Origin: Arthrobacter sp. SW1
GTDB lineage: Bacteria > Actinomycetota > Actinomycetes > Actinomycetales > Micrococcaceae
Direction: 5' to 3'
NCBI RefSeq assembly: GCF_001766675.1
Contig: NZ_MJLT01000056.1
Coordinates: forward strand, 62,001 to 126,000
DNA: 64,000 nt
Shown: piece after piece, positions 8,779-17,542 of the stretch
How positions within the stretch are numbered: position 1 is the stretch's first letter
Layout of the letters: every line of letters begins with the position of its first letter
Notes under the pieces: generated by a model
The model's input: the letters and a program-made list of their open reading frames with translations, nothing else
What the model was told of the DNA's origin: nothing
The model's database searches: none
Translations under genes and position numbers: made by a program

Positions 8779-10148
8779 CCCTCCTCAGCCCTGTCTGGAC
8801 CGCCCTTCTCTACCTGGCCTCGGCGGTCTGCTTCATCCTGGCCCTCAAGGGCCTGAACTCCCCGCGCACCGCCCGGCAGGGCAATCTGGTGGGAGCATTC
8901 GGAGCGGTGATCGCCGTCGTCGCGGTTTTCCTGTCCGTGAAGCTGGACAACATCCCCTGGATCCTGGGCTCCATTGCGGTGGGATCGGCCGTGGCGGCAC
9001 CGGTGGCGCGGCGCGTGAAGATGACGCAGATGCCGCAGCTCGTGGCCCTCTTCAACGGTGTGGGCGGCGGGGCGGCGGCCCTGGTGGCGCTGCTGGAACT
9101 GCCGCACGCCGGCGACGGCTGGGTGCGCCTGGCCGTGGTCTTCACGCTGCTGGTGGGCGCGGTGTCCTTCGCCGGATCGGCCATTACTTTCGCCAAGCTG
9201 CAGGAACTCATGACCACCCGGCCCGTGGTGTTCCGCGGGCTGCCGGTTCTCATGGCGCTGGTGCTGCTGGCGGCGGTGGGGACCGGCGCGGCGGTGGTGC
9301 TGGGCGGCTCCGGGGCGCTCGCCGTCGTGCTGTTGTTGCTGGGGCTGGTGGCCGGTGTGCTGCTGGTCCTGCCGGTGGGCGGCGCGGACGTACCGATCGT
9401 GATTTCGCTGCTGAACGCGTTCACCGGCCTGGCCGTGGCGGCGTCCGGGCTGGTGCTCGGCAATGTGCTGCTGGTGGTGGCGGGCACGCTGGTGGGTGCC
9501 TCCGGCACCATCCTCACCCGCGCCATGGCCGCGGCGATGGGCCGCAGCGTGGCCGGCATCCTGTTCGGCGCCTTCCGGGGAGGCTCGACGGCGGGATCCA
9601 CCGCCGTGAGCGAACGCCCCGTGCGCTCGTCCAGCGCGGAGGACGTGGCGGTGCTGCTCGGTTACGCGCAGCGGGTGATCATCGTTCCCGGCTACGGCCT
9701 GGCCGTGGCGCAGGGCCAGCACACCGCGGCCGAGCTGGCGCAGGCCTTGGAAGAGCGCGGCGTGGACGTCGATTTCGCCATCCATCCAGTGGCCGGCCGC
9801 ATGCCCGGGCACATGAACGTGCTGCTGGCCGAGGCGAATGTGCCCTACGAATCGCTCAAGGAAATGGCGGAGATCAATTCTGAATTCAAGACCGCGGACG
9901 TGGCCCTGGTGGTGGGCGCCAACGATGTGGTGAACCCGGCCGCGAAGACCACCGCCGGATCGCCGATCTACGGCATGCCCATCCTGGAAGTGTCCGAGGC
10001 CCGGCAGGTGGTGTTCCTCAAGCGCTCGATGCGTCCGGGCTTCGCGGGGATCGAAAACGACCTCATGTACGAACCGCAGACCACCCTGCTGTTCGGTGAT
10101 GCGAAGGAGTCGCTCACCAAGGTGCTGGGCGCGGTGAAGGGGCTGTAG
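8775..10148 (+). CDS. pntB: NAD(P) transhydrogenase subunit beta
   Basis: Beta subunit of 457 residues: about nine membrane helices in the first 270 residues, then the NADP(H)-binding domain III. Signature segments are GYGLAVAQGQH (about 305-315), HPVAGRMPGHMNVLLAEA (about 336-353) and VVGANDVVNPAA (about 376-387). It makes NADPH from NADH using the proton gradient, which would suit the NADPH-dependent hydroxylases elsewhere in this window (inference). It is the last gene of a three-gene operon with overlapping starts. Confidence 0.95.
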   Translation: MTLLSPVWTALLYLASAVCFILALKGLNSPRTARQGNLVGAFGAVIAVVAVFLSVKLDNIPWILGSIAVGSAVAAPVARRVKMTQMPQLVALFNGVGGGAAALVALLELPHAGDGWVRLAVVFTLLVGAVSFAGSAITFAKLQELMTTRPVVFRGLPVLMALVLLAAVGTGAAVVLGGSGALAVVLLLLGLVAGVLLVLPVGGADVPIVISLLNAFTGLAVAASGLVLGNVLLVVAGTLVGASGTILTRAMAAAMGRSVAGILFGAFRGGSTAGSTAVSERPVRSSSAEDVAVLLGYAQRVIIVPGYGLAVAQGQHTAAELAQALEERGVDVDFAIHPVAGRMPGHMNVLLAEANVPYESLKEMAEINSEFKTADVALVVGANDVVNPAAKTTAGSPIYGMPILEVSEARQVVFLKRSMRPGFAGIENDLMYEPQTTLLFGDAKESLTKVLGAVKGL

Positions 10149-10237
10149 GGTTCCGCACGGCCTTCCACATGCCGCAGCACCGGCCTAGGCTGGATGGTGC
10201 CAGTTACCCGGAAGCCAAAACCAAGCGGGGTTGCGCT

Positions 10238-10585
10238 GTGACTGTGAAACTCAACAAAAAAGCCTTTGAACACGCCAAGAAACTGATCCGGGACGGCAAG
10301 ACCGTCAAGGACATCCGCGACGACTGGAGCGAGCACGCCCCGTTTGCCGACGACGAAAACGAATTCCTCGAAAAGAACGGCTACGACGACTTTTCCGAAT
10401 GGTACTTGGGCGCCGATGACGAGCATCCGGATGACCAGAAGGGCCACTACAAATTCCCCTACGGCGACTTCAAGAAGGTCCACCGCTGCGCCGTGATCTC
10501 CGGCGAAAGCCGCGCCGCCCAGTACGACCACGACGAGATCCGCGAAGCCCTGGGGCAGCTGCTGGAACGGATCGACGCCGAATAG
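10238..10585 (+). CDS. Conserved hypothetical acidic protein
   Basis: A 115-residue soluble, charged protein I cannot assign to a named domain. It is lysine-rich at the N-terminus (KLNKKAFEHAKKLIRDGK) and very acidic in the middle (ADDENEFLEKNGYDDFSEWYLGADDEHPDD, residues about 36-65). I believe similar proteins occur widely in bacteria as uncharacterised. GTG at 10238 is preferred, with GCGGGG upstream; a TAGGCT -10-like box lies near 10185. It stands alone between pntB and a convergent aldo/keto reductase. Confidence 0.6.
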   Translation: MTVKLNKKAFEHAKKLIRDGKTVKDIRDDWSEHAPFADDENEFLEKNGYDDFSEWYLGADDEHPDDQKGHYKFPYGDFKKVHRCAVISGESRAAQYDHDEIREALGQLLERIDAE

Positions 10586-10620
10586 CCCCGGCGTGGCCAC
10601 CCCGGCGCGGCCACCCTTGC

Positions 10621-10646
10621 GGGAGGCCGCGTAGAGGCGGCCTCCC
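10621..10646. terminator. Bidirectional hairpin between convergent genes
   Basis: Perfect 10-bp stem GGGAGGCCGC (10621-10630) with GCGGCCTCCC (10637-10646) and a 6-nt loop, between the stops of the acidic protein and the aldo/keto reductase. A further direct copy of GGGAGGCCGC follows at 10651-10660, so two alternative stems are possible. Confidence 0.7.
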
Positions 10647-10675
10647 TTGCGGGAGGCCGCGGGGCCGGAACCCGT

Positions 10676-11503
10676 TTACCCGTTGAACTCGGCCGGGTGC
10701 GGGCCGGTGCGGCCGTCGCGCTCCAGGGCGTCGATCGCGGCCAGTTCTTCCGCGCCCAGCTCGAAGCCGAAGACATCGAAGTTTTCGGCAATGCGCGACG
10801 GCGTCACGGACTTGGGGATCACCACGCGCCCCTGCTGGAGGTGCCAGCGCAGGATCACCTGGGCGGGAGTGCGGCCGTGCGCTTCGGCGATGGCCAGCAC
10901 TGCGGGATCCTTCAGTGCGGCGCCCTGGGCCAGCGGGCTCCAGGCTTCGGTGGCGATGCCGTGCTCCGCGCCGAAGGCCTGGACGGCGCGGTTCTGCAGG
11001 GCCGGGTGCAGCTCAACCTGGTTGACCGTGGGCACCACGGTGCCGGCCTCGAGGACCCGCTGCAACTGATCGGGTTCGAAGTTGGAGACGCCGATGGCAC
11101 GCACGCGGCCGTCCGCGTGCAGCTTCTCAAGGGCCTTCCAGGTGTCGAGGTAGCGGTCGTTGGCCGGTGCCGGCCAGTGGATCAGGTAGAGGTCCAGGTA
11201 CTCAAGCCCGAGCTTTTCCAGGCTGGCGTCGTAGGCGGCGAGGGTTTCCTCGTAGCCTTGGTCCGAGTTCCAGACCTTGCTGGTGATGAACAGTTCCGCA
11301 CGGTCGATTCCGGAGTTGGCGAGTGCCTTGCCCACGCCGCGTTCGTTGCCGTAGATCGCCGCGGTGTCGATGCTGCGGTAGCCAGCTTCCAAGGCGGCGG
11401 CGACGGCCGCCGTCGTCTCTTCGTCCGGAACCTGGAACACGCCGAAGCCGAGCTGCGGCATCTCGACGCCGTTGTTCAGGGTGATGGTGGGAACGGTGCT
11501 CAT
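10676..11503 (-). CDS. Aldo/keto reductase (2,5-diketo-gluconate reductase type)
   Basis: NADPH-dependent carbonyl reductase of 275 residues with a TIM barrel. The catalytic tetrad is complete: Asp46, Tyr51 (SIDTAAIYGNE), Lys76 (ITSKVW) and His109 (LIHWP). IPKSVTPSRIAEN near 227-239 matches the coenzyme-binding loop of AKR5-type enzymes. Members reduce sugar ketoacids, methylglyoxal and various aldehydes; the substrate cannot be told here. It is monocistronic. Confidence 0.9.
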   Translation of the reverse strand: MSTVPTITLNNGVEMPQLGFGVFQVPDEETTAAVAAALEAGYRSIDTAAIYGNERGVGKALANSGIDRAELFITSKVWNSDQGYEETLAAYDASLEKLGLEYLDLYLIHWPAPANDRYLDTWKALEKLHADGRVRAIGVSNFEPDQLQRVLEAGTVVPTVNQVELHPALQNRAVQAFGAEHGIATEAWSPLAQGAALKDPAVLAIAEAHGRTPAQVILRWHLQQGRVVIPKSVTPSRIAENFDVFGFELGAEELAAIDALERDGRTGPHPAEFNG

Positions 11504-11659
11504 GGTGGTGTCTTTCGTCGTGCGTGCCGTGGAAATACTTGCGGACGCTGGTTATTGCGTTTGCGCTATAAATAATTGCACACGCAATTATCCCGCGCAA
11601 GCAGGAGAGGCATGGGATGCGTCACCCACCCGGGGGGAAGCCCGCCTAAGCTTGGAGGA

Positions 11660-12352
11660 ATGAGCACCGACGCACCGCGCATCCAGCAGGACCAGGCCTA
11701 CTACGGCGATACCTACCTCTTCGAAACCACCGCCACTGTGGTGGCCGCGGGAACGGACGGGGACGGCGCCTGGGCCGCGGTCAGCCCCAACATCTTCCAC
11801 CCCAAGGGCGGCGGCCAGCCCTCGGACGAGGGCACGGTGAACGGTATTCCGGTAACCCCTTCACGCAACGACGACGGACTGGTGGTCCTCAGCGGCGGAA
11901 CGGAAGCGCTGGAGCCGGGCACCGCCGTCGGCTGCTCCATCGACGCGGAACTCCGCAAGCGCCACGCCGCGCTCCACACCGCCGGCCACGTGCTCGGCCA
12001 CCTGGGCGAGGCGCGCGGTTGGACCAGCACCGGCCACAGCCACTACCCCGGGCAGGCGCGCCTGGACTTCTCGCCCGAAGGCCTGGAAGCGGAGCTTGCC
12101 ACGCCGGAACTCCGTGAACAGGTCCGCGGCGAACTCCAGGAGGCACTCGACGCCGTCCTGACCCGCGGCGGAGCGGTCAGCGCGGCGACCGACGCGGCCG
12201 GGCACCGCACGGTCACCATCGAAGGCGTCAACAGCGAACCCTGCGGCGGAACGCACGTCGCCCGGCTCGAGGACCTGCGGGATGTCCGGGTGCTCGAACT
12301 CAAGATCAAGCGCGGCGCGCTCAAGGTGCGCTACGAGGCTGAACACGCCTGA
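11660..12352 (+). CDS. Alanyl-tRNA editing protein AlaX
   Basis: Free-standing editing domain that hydrolyses Ser- or Gly-mischarged tRNA-Ala. The 230-residue protein carries both zinc motifs of the family: HTAGH (His106, His110) and CGGTH (Cys195, His199). The N-terminal FHPKGGGQPSDEG near 46-58 is also typical of AlaX and of the AlaRS editing domain. ATG 11660 follows GGAGG directly. A TAAGCT box at 11647-11652 lies only 7 nt before the ATG. It converges on the next MFS gene with a 6-bp gap. Confidence 0.9.
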   Translation: MSTDAPRIQQDQAYYGDTYLFETTATVVAAGTDGDGAWAAVSPNIFHPKGGGQPSDEGTVNGIPVTPSRNDDGLVVLSGGTEALEPGTAVGCSIDAELRKRHAALHTAGHVLGHLGEARGWTSTGHSHYPGQARLDFSPEGLEAELATPELREQVRGELQEALDAVLTRGGAVSAATDAAGHRTVTIEGVNSEPCGGTHVARLEDLRDVRVLELKIKRGALKVRYEAEHA

Positions 12353-12358
12353 GCCCCC

Positions 12359-14014
12359 TTACGTCCGAGGCAGGCCCTCCGCCGCCGGCTGCTCCGCCGT
12401 CGTGATCCGCGTCCGCGAGGTCGACGGCGGCAGGAGGTGCTGCGCCCGCGGCGTTCCGATCACGTGGGCGAAGGCGGCGTCTTCGACGGCCTGGTCTTCG
12501 GCGGTCAGGCGGCCTTCGTGCTGGCGTTCGTGTTCGCGCCAGCTGGGCACGAGGAACTGCTCGAGGAACACTTCCGGCGCCTCGCCCACCCTGTACAGCT
12601 CCCAGCGGGTGGCGCCGCTGCGCAGCCGGGAGCGGCGCACCGCCTGCATCGCGGCGAGGAACTGCTGCTCCTGGTCGTCGGCGACGTCGTATTCCACTGA
12701 GATGAGGACAGGACCAGCGGCGGGCTCCGGTGCGGCGCCGAGCGCCGGGGTATTCCAGTGCGTCCGCGGCGTGCGGTCCAGCCCTTCGCTTTCCGGCACC
12801 CTGAGCGCAATGCCCGCGACGGCGCCCGCCGCGGTCAGTGCCGCGGCCGTCAGGAGCGCCGTGCGCAGCCCAGCCTGGCCGGTCAGCAGGCCCCAGAGCG
12901 GCGAGGCGACGGCCTGGGAACCGAGCATCACCATGAGCAGGACCGCCAAGGCCCGGCCCCGTACCCAGCCCGGCAGGAACAGCTGCAGCTCGGACATCAC
13001 AGTGGAGATGGCCGCACTCCAGCCGAAGCCGCACACCATCAGCATCGGCACCGCGAGCCACACTTCGGTGCTCAGTGCGAGCACGCCGAGGGCCACCGCA
13101 TAAGAAACGCCCGCGAGCACCAGCACGCCGTTGGAGGACAGGCGCCGCCGCACCAGGCCCAGCCCGAGGGCAGCGGCCACCGCGCCGATGCCCAGTGAAG
13201 CGAACAGCAGGCCGTAGCCGTCCGCTCCCAGGCCGAGCTGGTGGTTGGCCACGAGGGGCAGCAGCGCCCACACCGAGCAGGCGGGCAGCATGAAGCAGGC
13301 GAAGCGCAGCAGCATCCTGCGGACCACCGGTTCGTGGCGCACGTAGCGTCCGCCGGCGCGCAGCGCGGGAAGGAAACGCTCGCGCTCGCCCACGGCCGCG
13401 CGGGGGCGGCGCCAGGCGAGCAGGACCGCCCCCAGCACGGCGGCCGCCACGGCGTTGATGGCGAACACCGGAGGCACGCCCCAGTGCGCGATCACCACAC
13501 CGGCCACAGCGGGACCGGCGGCGCGCGAGACGTTCACGCTGACCATGTCCAGGCGCGTGGCCGCGACGATGCTCTGCCGCGGAACGAGTTCGGTGATGAG
13601 GGACTGCCAGGCGGGTGCGAGCATCGCGATCCCGGCGCCGACCGCAAAAGTGAACGCCAGCAGCAGCGCGGGCGGCATCATGCCCAGCGCCGTCAGCACG
13701 GTGAGCAGCGTGGCGACCACCACGGAATAGGCCTGCACGCCGATCATGAGCCAACGGCGGTCGAAGGCATCCGCGAGCACGCCGGCCGGCAGGGCGAGGA
13801 GCATCACGGGAAGGGCATTCGCCGTCTGCACCAACGGGACGATGGTCGAGGCATTCGGGTCATGGACGAAGAGCCACTGGGCGCCCACCGTCTGGCCCCA
13901 CAAACCGATGGTCGCCACCACCATGCCGAGCCAGATCCACAGGAAGGCCCGGCGCCGGAAGGGCGCGAAAGGTGAGGGATCCGCGGGGGCCGTGGCCGGT
14001 GCATCGCTGTTCAC
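12359..14014 (-). CDS. MFS transporter with C-terminal ferredoxin-like extension
   Basis: Multidrug-type exporter of the MFS_3/EntS-like group, 551 residues from a GTG at 14014. About 12 membrane helices occupy residues roughly 20-415. The motif LPAGVLADAFDRRWLM around 76-91 is the loop 2-3 signature. The C-terminal ~100 residues (SVEYDVADDQEQQFLAAMQ, then TRWELYRVGE and HVIGTPRAQHL) look like an antibiotic-biosynthesis-monooxygenase-like fold, seen in other MFS_3 proteins. Upstream in-frame codons overlap the divergent gene and are not used. The substrate is unknown. Confidence 0.82.
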   Translation of the reverse strand: MNSDAPATAPADPSPFAPFRRRAFLWIWLGMVVATIGLWGQTVGAQWLFVHDPNASTIVPLVQTANALPVMLLALPAGVLADAFDRRWLMIGVQAYSVVVATLLTVLTALGMMPPALLLAFTFAVGAGIAMLAPAWQSLITELVPRQSIVAATRLDMVSVNVSRAAGPAVAGVVIAHWGVPPVFAINAVAAAVLGAVLLAWRRPRAAVGERERFLPALRAGGRYVRHEPVVRRMLLRFACFMLPACSVWALLPLVANHQLGLGADGYGLLFASLGIGAVAAALGLGLVRRRLSSNGVLVLAGVSYAVALGVLALSTEVWLAVPMLMVCGFGWSAAISTVMSELQLFLPGWVRGRALAVLLMVMLGSQAVASPLWGLLTGQAGLRTALLTAAALTAAGAVAGIALRVPESEGLDRTPRTHWNTPALGAAPEPAAGPVLISVEYDVADDQEQQFLAAMQAVRRSRLRSGATRWELYRVGEAPEVFLEQFLVPSWREHERQHEGRLTAEDQAVEDAAFAHVIGTPRAQHLLPPSTSRTRITTAEQPAAEGLPRT

Positions 14015-14137
14015 CGCTCCATCATCGCCGCTTTCCGGCGGCGCGGACGAACACCGCCCGTCCCGTGAGATGCGGCGCAGGCCGGGGGATCCGGCGCAGG
14101 CCGGGCGGCGTTCCTGTGCGTGCCGGCTCCCGGAAGG

Positions 14138-14143
14138 TAGGGT
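14138..14143 (+). promoter_or_regulatory. -10 box 7 nt before a start codon (leaderless candidate)
   Basis: TAGGGT at 14138-14143 ends 7 nt before the ATG at 14151, and no Shine-Dalgarno sequence lies between. This predicts a transcript starting at or next to the A of the ATG. Confidence 0.5.
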
Positions 14144-14150
14144 CTGAGGC

Positions 14151-14573
14151 ATGGCAGCATCACACAGCGACCACGATTGGCAGCAGCTCTGGGAACGCGT
14201 GAGCGAGGATGCGCCGCCGCCCGGCGGCGTGCTGATGACCGCCCCGCCCGGCGAGGTCAACGATGCGCCCGCGCTCGCGTCCGAGTTCGGCGTGTTTGAG
14301 GCTCCCATGGAGGATTACGACGTCGTGGAGCTGGTCCGCTTCGACCGCCCCGTGGCGCGTGGCCGGGTGGCGTTCGGGGACGGTTTCGCGGTGCTGGGAC
14401 CGGTGCTGCCTGTGGGCGGCGCCCCGGTATCCGGCGAGCACGAGGCCGTGGTGCTGGCCCGGCTCGCGGAAGAAGCCTACGTTGAAGGTGCCGCAGTCAT
14501 CTACGCGCCGGTGGATCCTGCCGCCGCGGAACGGTACGAGGCCCTGGGCTGGTCCCGGGGAGGGGAGCTCTAA
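14151..14573 (+). CDS. Conserved hypothetical protein
   Basis: A 140-residue cytoplasmic, acidic protein I do not recognise. The N-terminus is DHDWQQLWERVSED. The middle holds VVELVRFDRPVARGRVAFGDGFAVLGPVLP. The end, AVIYAPVDPAAAERYEALGWSR, resembles the closing strand-helix of GNAT acetyltransferases, but no acetyl-CoA-binding motif is present, so this may be only superficial. It starts without a ribosome site behind a TAGGGT box and is followed after 6 bp by the lipid-kinase-like gene, so the two are probably cotranscribed. Confidence 0.6.
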   Translation: MAASHSDHDWQQLWERVSEDAPPPGGVLMTAPPGEVNDAPALASEFGVFEAPMEDYDVVELVRFDRPVARGRVAFGDGFAVLGPVLPVGGAPVSGEHEAVVLARLAEEAYVEGAAVIYAPVDPAAAERYEALGWSRGGEL

Positions 14574-14579
14574 GGAACC

Positions 14580-15464
14580 ATGCAGGCCGCCGTCGTCATC
14601 AATCCGTCCAAGTCCGCCGCGCAGGACATCCGCGAAACCATCACACGGCTCAGCGCCGCGCACGGCCTGCCCGAGCCGCTCTGGCTCGAAACCACCGAGG
14701 AGGACCCGGGCGCCGGCCAGGCGCGCGAGGCACTCGAAGCGGGGGCCGACGTCGTGATCGCCGCCGGCGGCGACGGCACCGTCCGCTGTGTTGCCGAAGT
14801 CCTGGCCGGGACCGGCACGCCGCTCGGCCTGGTGCCGCTGGGCACCGGGAACCTGCTGGCGCGGAACCTCGGCATGGACGTGGCGGACATGGAGGGGGCC
14901 GCGAAGGCGGCGCTGCTCGGTGAAGAGCGGAAGATCGACGTCGTCCGTTCCGTGCGCGACGGCGGCTCCGAACAGGTCTTCCTGGTGATGGCCGGGCTCG
15001 GCTTCGACGCGAGCATCATGGCGGACACCGACTCAGGCCTCAAGGACAAGGTGGGTTGGCTTGCCTATGTGGACGCCGCTATCCGGAACCTCGCCGGCAA
15101 GCCGGTCAAGGCGAGGATCAGCGTGGACGGCAAGCCGGTGGTGAGCCGCCGGGTCCGCAGCGTCATGGTGGGCAACTGCGGCAAGATCCAGGGCGGCGTG
15201 GAGATCTTCCCCGGTGCCGCCGTGGACGACGGACTGCTGGACCTGCTGGTGGTGGCGCCCGGGAAACTGGGCTGGCTGGGGGTGCTCGCCGGGGTCATCG
15301 GGAAGGGCCGCAGCAAGGACACCTCGGTGGAGTACTTCCAAGGCAAGACCATGGAAGTCAGCCTGGAGCACGCCGATGACTTCCAGCTCGACGGCGACCA
15401 TGAGGGCAAAGGCTCGACGCTCACGGTGAGCGTGGACCCGGGCGCGCTGCTGGTGCGGGTGTAG
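14580..15464 (+). CDS. Diacylglycerol kinase family lipid kinase
   Basis: Lipid kinase of the DagK/YegS family, 294 residues. VVINPSK at 5-11 and the nucleotide-binding GGDGT at 63-67 are present, followed by LGLVPLGTGNLLARNL near 82-97. The C-terminal beta-sandwich ends with VSVDPGALLVRV. It probably phosphorylates diacylglycerol or a related lipid at the membrane face. It lies 6 bp after the hypothetical gene 14151-14573. Confidence 0.85.
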   Translation: MQAAVVINPSKSAAQDIRETITRLSAAHGLPEPLWLETTEEDPGAGQAREALEAGADVVIAAGGDGTVRCVAEVLAGTGTPLGLVPLGTGNLLARNLGMDVADMEGAAKAALLGEERKIDVVRSVRDGGSEQVFLVMAGLGFDASIMADTDSGLKDKVGWLAYVDAAIRNLAGKPVKARISVDGKPVVSRRVRSVMVGNCGKIQGGVEIFPGAAVDDGLLDLLVVAPGKLGWLGVLAGVIGKGRSKDTSVEYFQGKTMEVSLEHADDFQLDGDHEGKGSTLTVSVDPGALLVRV

Positions 15465-15484
15465 GACTAGTTGGCGGCCGGCTG

Positions 15485-16009
15485 CTAGCCGGCAGCAGCC
15501 CCGCGCCCCGTCCGCGGGCCCGGGGCGGCAATGGGGAAAGGCTCGGTACCCAGTTCCCGCGCGAAGACGACCATCGGGCGGCCGGGGCCGTTGTAGTCGT
15601 CGACGACGTTCGCGGTGAAACCGAGCTTGCGGTGGAACTCGATGGAACCGGTATTGCCCACTGACGTGATGGCTTTCAGCGTTCGGGCCCCATCACGCTG
15701 CGCGGCGCGCGCGAACGCCCGGTAGAGGGAGCGTCCGAGTCCTGTGCCGCGCATGTCATCCCGGATGGCGATCAAGTGTACGTACCCGACACCGGAGGGT
15801 GCGACGAATCCGATGATGTACCCTCCGATCCCCTCTTCGGTGCGGGCGAGCAGGCAGGTAGACGGGAACTCGTGTATGAGAGCTGCCAAGTGGAGCGGCC
15901 GGAGGTCGCGGTCACCCCAGTACCGGGCATGATCCGCGAGGAGTTCCTGAAGGTCTGCCGGGGTGAGAGCCTCGATCCGGACTTGGGGATCCATTGCTGC
16001 CGGGTTCAT
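15485..16009 (-). CDS. GNAT family N-acetyltransferase
   Basis: Acetyl-CoA-dependent transferase of 174 residues. Motif A is visible as HLIAIRDDMRGTGLGRSLYRAF near 78-99, with MRGTGLG as the pyrophosphate-binding loop. Motif B follows as SVGNTGSIEFHRKLGF near 118-133. A C-terminal Pro/Gly/Ala-rich tail of about 20 residues is not part of the fold. ATG 16009 or 15994 could be the start; neither has a clear ribosome site. The substrate is unknown. Confidence 0.82.
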   Translation of the reverse strand: MNPAAMDPQVRIEALTPADLQELLADHARYWGDRDLRPLHLAALIHEFPSTCLLARTEEGIGGYIIGFVAPSGVGYVHLIAIRDDMRGTGLGRSLYRAFARAAQRDGARTLKAITSVGNTGSIEFHRKLGFTANVVDDYNGPGRPMVVFARELGTEPFPIAAPGPRTGRGAAAG

Positions 16010-16194
16010 CGGGTCGGTTCCTTTGTTCGTGTGGAGTAGTGAGCTGATCGAGCCAGGCCAGGACCTGCTGTGCGTGAGTGTCAGGCGGGGAAAAGCGGAT
16101 AGAAGACATTCTCCCGAGGCAGTCCGCGAACGGGATGGCCGGCCGCGCGTTGATCGAAGCTAAACCTTGCCCCCGGGGTGCGGGCGTGCTGACG

Positions 16195-16236
16195 AATGCG
16201 CATTATTAGCACCAACTTATGCTTGTAATGCTCATT
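16195..16236. promoter_or_regulatory. Paired AATGCnCATT sites upstream of the cyclase operon
   Basis: AATGCGCATT (16195-16204, perfectly palindromic) and AATGCTCATT (16227-16236) lie 32 bp apart, about three helical turns. They sit in a short AT-rich island 47-88 bp before the TTG start at 16283. They look like a two-site operator; one of the two nearby IclR proteins is the obvious candidate binder. The rest of 16010-16282 shows no gene. Confidence 0.5.
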
Positions 16237-16282
16237 CTGCTGTGCGAGTATGACATGCAACACGTACCGTGAAGGAGAATCC

Positions 16283-16729
16283 TTGAGTATCCAGATGAAG
16301 GCGGCCCGGAAGCTCCGGGTGCATTGGCCCATCAGCGCAGAAACCTTCCACCGGGCTGCAGGCGGAGACCTGGATGCGCTGTCCGGGGACGAAGGAGTGG
16401 CGTCGCTCCTGCGGGCCGTGGAACAGTTCCAGGACCTGGGCGACTTCGGAAACTACAAGCACGTCTTTGAATCCACCGTCGGATTCGAAGGCTTCACCTG
16501 CGCGCAGGGAGCCACGCCGACCCTTGGCGTGGTGGGGGAGCGCACCATCTCGCCCACGTTCGTGTTCACCACCTACTTTGACGCCAAGCTTCCGGAGCAC
16601 ACCGTGGAGGAATTCATGCAGCAACTGGCGGACATCCACCCGTGGGAGCTGCCGGTCATTGAGCTGACGGGGCCGGTGACCATCGCCGCCCACGTGTACA
16701 CCGGCGGCCGCGAAGGGGAGGCGGCGTAA
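16283..16729 (+). CDS. Small protein of unknown function paired with the cyclase
   Basis: A 148-residue soluble protein. The TTG at 16283 is preferred because GAAGGAG sits 5 nt upstream; the ATG at 16295 would be 17 nt away. I do not recognise the family. HPWELPVIELTGPVTI near residues 120-135 faintly recalls the 'HPYEVPEI' strand of CutA1/NIF3-type ferredoxin-like folds, which is weak. Its stop shares a base with the cyclase ATG, so it is cotranscribed and probably works on the same substrate or modulates the cyclase. Confidence 0.65.
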   Translation: MSIQMKAARKLRVHWPISAETFHRAAGGDLDALSGDEGVASLLRAVEQFQDLGDFGNYKHVFESTVGFEGFTCAQGATPTLGVVGERTISPTFVFTTYFDAKLPEHTVEEFMQQLADIHPWELPVIELTGPVTIAAHVYTGGREGEAA

Positions 16730-17478
16730 TGGAAACCACCTCACTCGCAGTGTGGGATGCCCTGAAGGAAGCCCTTGCCGGCCGGACCTTCACGGACCTG
16801 ACGCACGCTTTCCACCCGGGCCAACCGCATTTCCCGGCTTTCCCGGACGAAACCCGGGAGGCCCTGTTCGACCTCGAACGCGGTGACGGCTTCACCGCGC
16901 ACCGTTACTCCATCGTCGGCCAGTGGGGCACCCACGTGGATCCGCCGTCGCACTTCATCCGGGGCGGCCGGACGCTGGACCGCATTCCCGTCGAGGAAAT
17001 GATCCTTCCCCTCGTGGTCCTCGACATCACGGGCGCCGTAGCGGCAAACCCGGACGCCACGCCCACCCTGGAAGACGTCCGGCGTTGGGAGGAGCGCAAC
17101 GGTGCTGTTCCCGCCGGGGCCTTCGTGGCGCTGCGTACCGGATGGAGCAGCCGTTGGCCGGACGCCGCGGCGATGGCCAACCGCGATTCCGAGGGCATCA
17201 GCCATACCCCGGGCTGGTCCCGCGAAGTGCTCGCCTTCCTCATCGAGGAACGGGGCGTGGCCGCCGTCGGGCATGAACAAACGGACACCGACCCCGGCAA
17301 GGCGACATCCCGGCAGGACTTCAGCCTGGAAACCTACGTGCTGGCCCAGGACCGCTGGCAGATCGAACTGCTCGCCAACCTGGGGGACCTTCCTGAAGCT
17401 GGCGCGGCCATTGTCGCTTCGTGGGCCAAGCCTTTGGAAGGCAGCGGATTCCCGGCGCGGGTGTTCGCTATTTCCTGA
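16729..17478 (+). CDS. Metal-dependent cyclase family hydrolase
   Basis: Cyclase/kynurenine formamidase-like family (PF04199 type), 249 residues. FTDLTHAFHPGQPHFP (about 21-36) and GQWGTHVDPPSHF (64-76) correspond to the family's HxGTHxDxPxH metal motif. Here the first His is replaced by Gln65, while His69, Asp71 and His75 remain. HEQTDTDPG near 181-189 supplies further polar residues. Members hydrolyse cyclic imides, isatin, formylkynurenine and lactones; the substrate here is not deducible. It forms an operon with the preceding gene and the IclR gene that follows. Confidence 0.8.
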   Translation: METTSLAVWDALKEALAGRTFTDLTHAFHPGQPHFPAFPDETREALFDLERGDGFTAHRYSIVGQWGTHVDPPSHFIRGGRTLDRIPVEEMILPLVVLDITGAVAANPDATPTLEDVRRWEERNGAVPAGAFVALRTGWSSRWPDAAAMANRDSEGISHTPGWSREVLAFLIEERGVAAVGHEQTDTDPGKATSRQDFSLETYVLAQDRWQIELLANLGDLPEAGAAIVASWAKPLEGSGFPARVFAIS

Positions 17479-17529
17479 ACCGGCCCCTGGGCCGGCCCCC
17501 TGAGCCGAACCCGTGGGCGGGCGTTCGTC

Positions 17530-17535
17530 TAAGAT
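17530..17535 (+). promoter_or_regulatory. -10 box 7 nt before the IclR start (leaderless candidate)
   Basis: TAAGAT at 17530-17535 ends 7 nt before the ATG at 17543 with no ribosome site between. The IclR gene may therefore have its own leaderless transcript besides readthrough from the cyclase. Confidence 0.45.
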
Positions 17536-17542
17536 CGAGTCC

